In this document: piece by piece, positions 11,789 through 19,500 of the stretch
Layout of the letters: every line of letters starts with the position of its first letter
Numbering within the stretch: position 1 is the first letter of the stretch
NCBI RefSeq assembly: GCF_009720385.1
Contig: NZ_WARX01000001.1
Location: 1,240,001 to 1,304,000, forward strand
Length of the DNA stretch: 64,000 bases
Origin: Catellatospora vulcania
GTDB taxonomy: Bacteria; Actinomycetota; Actinomycetes; Mycobacteriales; Micromonosporaceae
Reading direction: 5' to 3'
Notes under the pieces: generated by a model
Seen by the model: only the letters and a program-made list of their open reading frames with translations
Database searches by the model: none
What the model was told of the DNA's origin: nothing
Made by a program: the position numbers and the translations under genes

Positions 11789-14700
11789 ATGCGCATCAAG
11801 CGCCGATATCGCCGTGGTCGCGGTGTCCACTGGACACTGGCGGCCGCAGTGATGCTTGCGGCCACAGGTCTGAACATCCCGGCCGCCTCGGCTGTGGAGC
11901 CGACCGTCGCGGACACGCTCAAATCTGCTTTTAACACCTACGGCGACACGAGTGGCAAGTGGGCCGGTGGTGACGGCACCGTGTCCGTGCCGCTGCCCGA
12001 TGGTCGGATCGCGTGGTTGTTCGCGGACACGTTCGTGGGGGCAGTGAACGCAGATCATTCGCTGTCCTCTACCGCGACGATGGTGAACAACGCGATCGTG
12101 GTTCAGGACGGCACCCAGTTGACAACCCTTACCGGGGGTACGCCACAGGCGCCTGCGTCTGTCGTCGCGACGGGTGTAGCGGATGAGTTCTACTGGGTCG
12201 GTGACGCCGTCGTCGACGGATCCGACTTGAAGGTGATCTACAACCGGTTCCGGCGTACGGGCACCGGCACGCTTGACTTCGCATTTCTCAATAGCGCGCT
12301 GGCGACGTTCTCGCTGCCGTCGTTGTCCCTGACCGGCGTGGACGCGTTGCCGTTCGGCGACAGGGTGGCGTGGGGCTCCACGCTCCTCAACGACGGTGGC
12401 TACACCTATGTCTACGGCACGGAGACGCCCAGACTCGGCGGGTTGAAGTTCGCGCACGTGGCCAGAGTCCCTGTCGGTGGCCTGGATGGCATCTGGCAGT
12501 TCTGGAACGGCACGTCGTGGACCAGCGATTCCGCGTCCTCGGTACGCCTGCTCAGCGGGATCGGCACCAGTTTCGGGATACAGGTCGTAGACGGGCAGTA
12601 CGTTCTGGTCACCGCGGAATCGAACATTGCCTTCAACTCGCAGGTCGTCGCATACACGGCGGCGTCTCCGACGGGACCGTTCTCCGGGCCGGTTGATCTC
12701 TTCACCGCGCCCGAACCGGCTGCCGGAAACGGCAAGCCGATCAACATCTACAACGCCCAGCTTCACCCCGAGCAGGCGGCGGAAGGCAAGCTGCTGGTCT
12801 CCTACGACGTCAACAGTTTGGATCCAGCCGACGTCAGGGCCGACATCCGCATCTATCGTCCCAGGTTCGCGGAGGTGACCTGGCCGCTGCCCGTACCTGA
12901 TCCCGCCTCGTTGCCCCTGGCACCGACCGCTCTGGTCGCGACGCCCGACTCGTCGGGCATCGTGCGCCTCACCTGGCAGGCGCCTGCAGGCCTGACCTTC
13001 AACGTGTACCAGCGGGATGTCACCTCGGGCCAGACTCACTTCGTCCGAGCGTCGACCGTGTCGCAAAACTCCGTGGACGTGGGCTTCCTCAGAACGGAGC
13101 GCACCTACGAGTTCCGGGTCACTGCGGTCAATGCCAGCGGCGAGGGGCCGGTGTCGAACGTGGCAGACGCTGTGATTGTGATCGGGCCGCCCGCCGCACC
13201 GACAGGAGTGACTGCGGTCGCCGATACCACGGGAAAGATCACCGTCTCGTGGAATGCGGTGCCCTACGCGTGGAACTACGACGTCTACCGGCGGGATGTG
13301 ACGGCAGGCGACACCGAGCCGAGCGTGATCAACGGTGGGCTGGCCCAGGGCACGACGTTCACCACCAACGACTGGCAGCAACACCAGCACGTGTATGAGT
13401 TCACGGTGGTGGCGAAACACGGTGGCGGCGAGTCGCCCAAGTCGGCATCGACGACGGCAACCGCATTCTATGCTCCTCCGGCTGTGGTGACAGGTCTGAC
13501 GGCGACGCCGAATGCCGATGGGACCATCGCGTTGGCGTGGACGGCTCCTGCCGCCGATCTTTGGTACAACATCTATCAGCGTGATGTGACCGCAGGTGAG
13601 TCCGGGTTCAACAAATTGCCGCTGCCGGTGACGTCCGGGTCGTCGACGACGGCCGGTTTCCTGGCCCACGATCACCAGTACGAGTTCAAGGTGGCGGCGA
13701 CCAACGCCGGCGGTGAGGGCCCCCTGTCGACCGTCACCGCCGCGACGGCGCGGTATCCGGCGCCGGTGGCTCCGGCAGGAGTGACCGCTACGGTCGGTGA
13801 CGGCCAGGTGCAGTTGACGTGGACCAGTGCCGACCCGAACGCGTGGTTCAACATCTATCAGCGTGATGTGACCGCAGGTGAGTCCGGGTTCACCAAGCTG
13901 CCGCTGCCGGTGACGTCGTGTTGCACGTTCAGCGGTTCGACATTGTCCAACGGGCACACCTACGAGTGGAAGGTGACCGCGACGAACGCGGCCGGCGAGT
14001 CGGCTGCTTCCAACGTGGTCAGCGGCGTGCCGCAAGCGCCGTTGCCGGGTACGGTGTCGGGGCTCGCGGTGGTTTCCAACGGCGATGGCAGCATCACACT
14101 GTCGTGGACTCCACCTGCCGGGGCGCAGGGGGCGTTCAACGTCTACCAGCGGGCTGTCACCGCGGGAGAGACCTCGTTCACCAAGCTGGGGCTGCCGGTG
14201 ACCGTGTGTTGCTCGACCACCATGGGCCTCGGCTTCTTGACGCACAACCACGTATACGAGTACAAGATGGCCGCCGTCAATGGGGCCGGTGAAGGGCCGC
14301 TGTCGGCAGTGGCGTCCGTGACGGTGCGCTACAACCCGCCGGTCGCGCCCGCGAACCTGCGTGGCAAGACTGCGGGAGACGGCACCATCACGTTGGATTG
14401 GGATGGGCCTTCGGGTGCCTCCTTCTGGATCTACCAGCGGGATGTAACCATCGCGCAGTCGTGGCAGAAGCTGCCGTTCCCGGTCATGTCATGCTGCACG
14501 ATGACCGCGGGATTCCTGGCCCACGGGCACGTCTATGAGTTCAAGGTTGTCCCCGAGAATTATGGGGGTCTGGGACCGGCATCGAACACCATCCAGGTGA
14601 CTGCCTACGGTGGGCTGCCGCAACCACCGAGCAACCTGACCGCCACCACTGGTGACCGGCAGGTCACGCTGCGGTGGTCAGCGAGCCCGACGTCCAACGT

Positions 14701-16150
14701 GCAGTACTGGATCTACCAGCGCGACGTGACTATTTCGCAGTCGTGGCAGAAGCTGGCGACCCCGATCACCTCATGCTGCACGTTCAACGGCGCTCTGTTG
14801 ACCAACGGGCACAACTATGAATGGAAGATCACCGCCTCGAACGCAGCCGGCGACAGCGCGGCATCCAACATCGTCAGTGGCAAGCCGATGCCGCCGCTGC
14901 CGCAGCCGCCGAGCGGCCTGACTGCCACCACCGGCGACGGCCGGGTGACCCTGCAGTGGACGGCGAGCCCGTCACCGAACGTGCAGTACTGGGTCTATCA
15001 GCGGGATGTGACCGTCGGGCAGTCATGGCAGAAGTTGCCGTTGCCGGTCATCTCGTGCTGCACGTTCAACGGTGGGCTGCTGACCAACGGGCACACCTAC
15101 GAATGGAAACTCGCCGCGAACAACATGTCTGGTGACAGCGGGTTCTCCAACACTGTCAGCGGCAAGCCGATGCCGCCACTCCCGCAGGCGCCAAGCGGCC
15201 TGACGGCTACGGTCGGCGACGGCAAGGTCACCTTGAAATGGACGTCCAGTCCGACGTCGAGCGTCGAGTACTGGGTGTATCAGCGGGACGCGACGACCGG
15301 ACAGTCGTGGCAGAAGCTGCCCATATCGGTCGGCTGCTGCACCTTCAACGGTGGAATTCTGATCAACGGGCACACCTACGAATGGAAGATCGCCGCCGGC
15401 AATCTCTCCGGCTCCAGCTACTCCAACACGGTCAGCGGCAAGCCGATGCCACCGGTGCCGAAGGCGCCGACCAATCTAACGGCGTCAACAGGGCTTGCCG
15501 ACGACATAAGGGATTCGTGGTTGCTGCTGGAGTGGACTCCGAGCACTACAAAGGACGTGTGGTACACGGTCTATTACAAGGACGTCACGACCGCGGTCCA
15601 GTACCCCTGGAAAGAGCTATGGGTTACGAAACCGAACTACCTGACCACGACCGCCCTCTTCGGCGGTCACACCTACGACTTCAAGGTTTCGGCGCAGAAC
15701 ATCACCGCTGAGACGGACTCTGCGGTGGTCCGCAAAACCGTCATGCGATCAAGTCTCGATGAATACGAGCGCTTCACGCAGCCGTCGACCACCAGTTACT
15801 ACGCATGGCTCGAAGAGAAGCAAGATAAGGACGGGGATCAGCAGAATTCATCTCAGTTGGGGGATCCCTACGGGTTCGACTGGAGCGACAACAAGTGCTC
15901 CTCACCCATCACCAGCTTCTTCGAGCACATCTTCGTGATGGCTTGCGTTCGGCATGATTTCGGCTATCGCAATCACGCCGCCGTCACCTTCAACAGTAGA
16001 GTCTGGATTGACGGTGTCATGGAGTACGACGGTTTGAGAAAGTGCGATGAATACACGGGTTACTTCTGGCCCTACGACCGAGAGGGTTGTCGAGAACACG
16101 TGATTACATATGTAAATATGGTGCGCCTTTTCGGGTCTGCCCATTGGTGA
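11789..16150 (+). CDS. secreted fusion: DUF5005-like propeller domain, ten FN3 repeats, C-terminal prokaryotic phospholipase A2
   Basis: The product has 1,453 residues. The signal peptide has a strongly basic start (MRIKRRYRRGR), then a hydrophobic core ending ASA at residue 35. Residues ~36-370 resemble the DUF5005 type of secreted propeller domain (SGKWAGGDGTVSVPLPDGR). Ten fibronectin type III repeats follow (~374-1320). The C-terminal ~115 residues match prokaryotic phospholipase A2: CSSP, then ACVRHDFGYRN with the catalytic His-Asp pair at about 1389-1390, then more paired Cys. The enzyme would hydrolyse phospholipids outside the cell, with calcium bound as in the family. GAAAGG precedes the ATG by ~10 bases. 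FN3 repeats 4-9 each carry an adjacent CC. A terminator hairpin follows at 16201. Confidence 0.88.
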   Translation: MRIKRRYRRGRGVHWTLAAAVMLAATGLNIPAASAVEPTVADTLKSAFNTYGDTSGKWAGGDGTVSVPLPDGRIAWLFADTFVGAVNADHSLSSTATMVNNAIVVQDGTQLTTLTGGTPQAPASVVATGVADEFYWVGDAVVDGSDLKVIYNRFRRTGTGTLDFAFLNSALATFSLPSLSLTGVDALPFGDRVAWGSTLLNDGGYTYVYGTETPRLGGLKFAHVARVPVGGLDGIWQFWNGTSWTSDSASSVRLLSGIGTSFGIQVVDGQYVLVTAESNIAFNSQVVAYTAASPTGPFSGPVDLFTAPEPAAGNGKPINIYNAQLHPEQAAEGKLLVSYDVNSLDPADVRADIRIYRPRFAEVTWPLPVPDPASLPLAPTALVATPDSSGIVRLTWQAPAGLTFNVYQRDVTSGQTHFVRASTVSQNSVDVGFLRTERTYEFRVTAVNASGEGPVSNVADAVIVIGPPAAPTGVTAVADTTGKITVSWNAVPYAWNYDVYRRDVTAGDTEPSVINGGLAQGTTFTTNDWQQHQHVYEFTVVAKHGGGESPKSASTTATAFYAPPAVVTGLTATPNADGTIALAWTAPAADLWYNIYQRDVTAGESGFNKLPLPVTSGSSTTAGFLAHDHQYEFKVAATNAGGEGPLSTVTAATARYPAPVAPAGVTATVGDGQVQLTWTSADPNAWFNIYQRDVTAGESGFTKLPLPVTSCCTFSGSTLSNGHTYEWKVTATNAAGESAASNVVSGVPQAPLPGTVSGLAVVSNGDGSITLSWTPPAGAQGAFNVYQRAVTAGETSFTKLGLPVTVCCSTTMGLGFLTHNHVYEYKMAAVNGAGEGPLSAVASVTVRYNPPVAPANLRGKTAGDGTITLDWDGPSGASFWIYQRDVTIAQSWQKLPFPVMSCCTMTAGFLAHGHVYEFKVVPENYGGLGPASNTIQVTAYGGLPQPPSNLTATTGDRQVTLRWSASPTSNVQYWIYQRDVTISQSWQKLATPITSCCTFNGALLTNGHNYEWKITASNAAGDSAASNIVSGKPMPPLPQPPSGLTATTGDGRVTLQWTASPSPNVQYWVYQRDVTVGQSWQKLPLPVISCCTFNGGLLTNGHTYEWKLAANNMSGDSGFSNTVSGKPMPPLPQAPSGLTATVGDGKVTLKWTSSPTSSVEYWVYQRDATTGQSWQKLPISVGCCTFNGGILINGHTYEWKIAAGNLSGSSYSNTVSGKPMPPVPKAPTNLTASTGLADDIRDSWLLLEWTPSTTKDVWYTVYYKDVTTAVQYPWKELWVTKPNYLTTTALFGGHTYDFKVSAQNITAETDSAVVRKTVMRSSLDEYERFTQPSTTSYYAWLEEKQDKDGDQQNSSQLGDPYGFDWSDNKCSSPITSFFEHIFVMACVRHDFGYRNHAAVTFNSRVWIDGVMEYDGLRKCDEYTGYFWPYDREGCREHVITYVNMVRLFGSAHW
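12907..15750 (+). repeat. ten tandem FN3-coding repeats (~270-310 bp each)
   Basis: Each unit encodes a Pro-rich linker, a G-L-T-A-T strand, V-T-L-x-W, (N/W)-(V/I)-Y-Q-R-D-V-T, and a late Y-E-(F/W)-K strand followed by N-A-x-G. Units 4-9 have a CC pair, as in SCCTF, about 18 residues after YQRDVT. Units 7-9 are the most alike, with the linker KPMPPLPQ(P/A)PS, which points to recent expansion at the 3' end of the array. Confidence 0.85.
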
Positions 16151-16200
16151 GTCGCGAAAGAGCGATCTCGGCTGTCTGAGCAATTCTGTGAGAGGAACCC

Positions 16201-16239
16201 CTTGAGCGAGCCGATTGTGAACCACTCGGCTCGCTCAAG
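16201..16239 (+). terminator. terminator of the FN3/PLA2 gene
   Basis: A 14-bp perfect inverted repeat (16201-16214 with 16226-16239) with an 11-base loop starts 51 bases after the stop codon. Confidence 0.8.
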
Positions 16240-16533
16240 CGGGTCGCATCTGCTGCGGATGGGCTTCTTCGGATTGCAGCGCCTGCTCGTAGGCAGGTTC
16301 GATGGTCCAGCTGGTGCCGTTGGTCGTGATCACGAGCCCATCGTGGCGGAGGTGACCGGCGAGATCTTCGGGAGTCGAACCCCCACGACCCGGCCTGCTT
16401 CGCAACCCGGCGAGTTTGCTGACGGCATGGGTCTTCGGGGATGTATAGGTTCTTGGGTCGCGTGACGTCCACACTGCGGGCGTGCTGTGGTCGTAGCGGC
16501 ACAGGGAGTTCGGTCATGCCCTGATCCATGGTG
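16240..16533. other. gene-poor spacer between two convergent terminators; possible gene remnant on the minus strand
   Basis: No intact gene is supported. A minus-strand frame around 16250-16370 encodes a protein-like stretch (DLAGHLRHDGLVITTNGTSW, then TIEPAYEQALQ) with no good start, so it may be the end of a decayed gene. Minus-strand 16365-16395 also contains a T-arm-like string, GTGGGGGTTCGACTCCC, but it does not fold as a tRNA. Confidence 0.3.
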
Positions 16534-16578
16534 TACGAGGTCGCGCCGCCACGGAGTTCGTGACGGCGCGACCTCGTA
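16534..16578 (-). terminator. terminator of the 1,946-residue secreted protein gene
   Basis: A 15-bp perfect inverted repeat (16534-16548 with 16564-16578) lies just downstream of the minus-strand gene ending at 16594. The loop itself contains a further CACG/CGTG pairing. Confidence 0.8.
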
Positions 16579-16593
16579 TCAGATGGTGCTCGT

Positions 16594-19500
16594 CTACCTC
16601 AGGCGGCCGTTCTTGCCGATGCGGACATCGTCACCGTCCAGTCGGCCGACGGCGGCCAGTGACTTGCCGCTGTTGGCCTTGACCCCGGCGTTGGTCGGCG
16701 GTGTGCCGCCCAGTCTGATGATCATGGCATCGGTGTCGCGGACGAGTACCGCCCGGACTTCGGTCTCGGGCACCAGCGAGGTGTTCAACGCGAGCGCGCG
16801 GAACTCCTTGAGCTGGTTGATGGCTTTGGCGTCGTTGCCGTTGGCCTCGGATTGGCGGGCCGCTGTCAGCTTGGAAGTCAACTTTTTGTGTGCGTTGGCT
16901 GACAGCCGGCTGGTCGCCTTGAATCGGTCCAGCAGGTTCTGCATGTCCCGGAACGAGGTTGTCACGTAGAACCGCACTGTGGAGACCGTCTTGTTGCCGG
17001 CTTTGTCTGTGGCGGTGACCGTCAACTCGTGCAGGCCGAGCCGCAGTTCGTACATGGCCTGCAGGGTGCCGGTCGTGTACGACGCGCCGTTGAGCGTCCC
17101 GACGACCGACGCGATGCCAGAGGTCGGATCGGCGGCCTGGAAGGTGACCCGGACGTCTTGGCTGTCGCCGTAGAGCTGGCCGTCGGCCAATCCTGCCACG
17201 ATGACGGTCGGCTGGTTGCTGTCGACCTTCAGGATGGCTGACTTCAGCGTCTCCACGTTGCCTGCCCCGTCGGTGGCCCGGTAGAGCAGCTCGTGCTGGC
17301 CGTCGCCGCTGACGTTGACGGGCTCGGTGTAGGGCGTCCACGGCCCGCCGTCCAGTGACCACTCCAGTTTGGCCACGCCGGCACCGGCGTCGGTGGCGGC
17401 GAGCACCACCGGCACCTGCCCGGCGTGCCAGCCGTCGTCGTTGGCCGGTGCGAACGTCGCTGTGGTGATCGGCGCCGTGGTGTCGACCTTCACCTCGATG
17501 GTCTTGGCCGGCTCGACGTTGCCTGCGGTGTCGGCGGAGCGGTAGCGCAGCTGGTGCGTTCCTGTCCCGCTGATCAGCACCGGCTCGGTGTAGGCGGTCC
17601 ACGTCGTGGCGTCGTCGAGCTGGTACTGGGTGCTCGTGACGCCGCTGCCGGCTGCTTCGTCGGCGGCGGTCAGGGTGACCGTCGGCGACTCGGTGTACCA
17701 GCCGGCGGTGGCCGCGCCGGTTACCGCTGCCGTGGTGACCGGCGCTGTGGTGTCGCCGGCGCCTGGCGTGGTCATCCGGAAGTAGTCGAAGCTTGCCGGT
17801 TTCGACGCCGTCTGGTTGGCGCCGAGCGTGAACAGCCCGACTTTGGGAGTGTCACCTACGGCCGTGTTGGTCAACGGCTCCAGCGCCGTCCAGGTGGTGC
17901 CGTCGGCCGAGTAGGAAGCGGTGTAGGCGCTGCCTACCCGAGCCAGTCGCAGGTGCCATACCGCGTCGGTGAGGTTGGTGATTCCGGGTTGCGGGTTCTG
18001 CACCACACTGGCGATCTCGCTGCGGAACTCGATCCGCCGGCTGACCGGCGAGCCGGCCGTGTTGTCGACGATGTAGTCCAGCTTCAGGTAGTTGTCGTCG
18101 TCGAGGTAGACCAGCAGGCCTGCCTGCTGGTACTGCTCGTTGAGCTGGCTGCCGTCGACCTTCGTCTGCAGCGTCCAGTCACCGGACGGCGCGTTCTGCA
18201 GGATGAAGTTGGTGGGCCCGGTGTTGCTGGCTGTGTAGATGTCGCCGTTGGGCACATCGATCTCCAGCTTGCCGCCGGCGACCCGGTACTTGCCGGCGTC
18301 CTCGCGGACTACCGCGTTCCACTTGCACCGGTCCAGGGTCGACCCGTCGAACTCGTCGGACGGGTCGATCGGCCCGGCCGGGGCGTCCGGGGTGAGCTGG
18401 AACCAGTCGAACGCCGCGTCGACGACCGGTGCGGTGGTGCCGCCGTTGAGGGCGAACATGCCCACCTTCGGGTTGACGATGCCGGCCAGCGCGGCCGACT
18501 GCCCGACCGGCGCGAACGTCACGCCGTCAGCTGACCAGGCCGCCGTCAGATTCACCCCGTCACTGATCAACCGCAGGTAGGCCGTGCTGCCGAGCTCTGC
18601 CGGGGCGCTGACCGCGTCGGCGGCGCCGTTGCGCGGCATCCCGGCGGTCTCCCGGATGAACTCGAACTTCCTGGAGCCTGCGTAGAGCAGGTCGAGCTTG
18701 GCGTAGTTGTCGTCGTCGCCGTACACGATCAGGCCGGCCTGCTGGTAGTCGGCCGCCACGGCGACGGACACCTTGGTGGTCGCCTGCCAGGCGCCGTCCG
18801 GCGCCGGCTGCAGGATCAGGTTGGTCGCGTCGTTGCGGGCGCCGTAGAGGTCGCCGACCGCGGTGGGCAACCGCAACGTGCCACCGGTCACCGAGTAGAG
18901 CTGGTTCTCCCGGACCACCGTCGACCAGCGGCCCTTGTCCAGTGCCGTGCCGTCGAAGTTGTCCGACCGGGCGCCCAGGCAGGCGTTGTTCGGCGCTTCG
19001 ACCCTGACGACCACATTGGCGTACGACTTCGCGCCGCGCGCATCGGACACGGTCAGCGTCGCCGTGAACGTGCCGGGGGTGGCGTAGTTGTGCGTGGCGT
19101 TGGCTGTGCCGGCTGTGGCGCCGTCTCCGAACTCCCACAGGTAGGTCAGCGGGTTGTGGCCCTCGGCGTCGGTCGCCGAGCCGGTGAAGGTGACCAGCAC
19201 CGGCGCGGTGCCGGTGGTGGGCGTCGCCGACGCGGTGACCACCGGCGGCGCGTTGTCGGTCACGCCGCGTCCCAGGAAGTCGACCCAGTTGACGTTGAAC
19301 AACGAACCCGTGCCGGTGTCGCCTGCCGGGTTCTTCGCTACCAGGAAAAGCGGCCCGGTCACCGTGCTCGGGCTGCTCAGCGTCGCCGTGACATCGGTGA
19401 AGGTCTGCCAGCCGCCGGTGCCCGGCACTGTCGCGGTGGCCAGCACCGGCCCGTCGGCGGCGCCGACCCGTACCTCGATGCGTCCACCGGCGGTGTTCGA

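Noticed and set aside
11768-14251. An 827-codon open frame on the minus strand
   Set aside because: It is antisense to the FN3/PLA2 gene, has His/Arg-rich repetitive translation that mirrors the FN3 repeats, and has no ribosome site or domain.
16365-16395. tRNA-like T-arm on the minus strand (GTGGGGGTTCGACTCCC), resembling part of tRNA-Leu
   Set aside because: The stem does not pair beyond three bases, and no acceptor, D or anticodon arm is present. The orientation is also wrong for a simple attachment-site copy of the tRNA at 10415.
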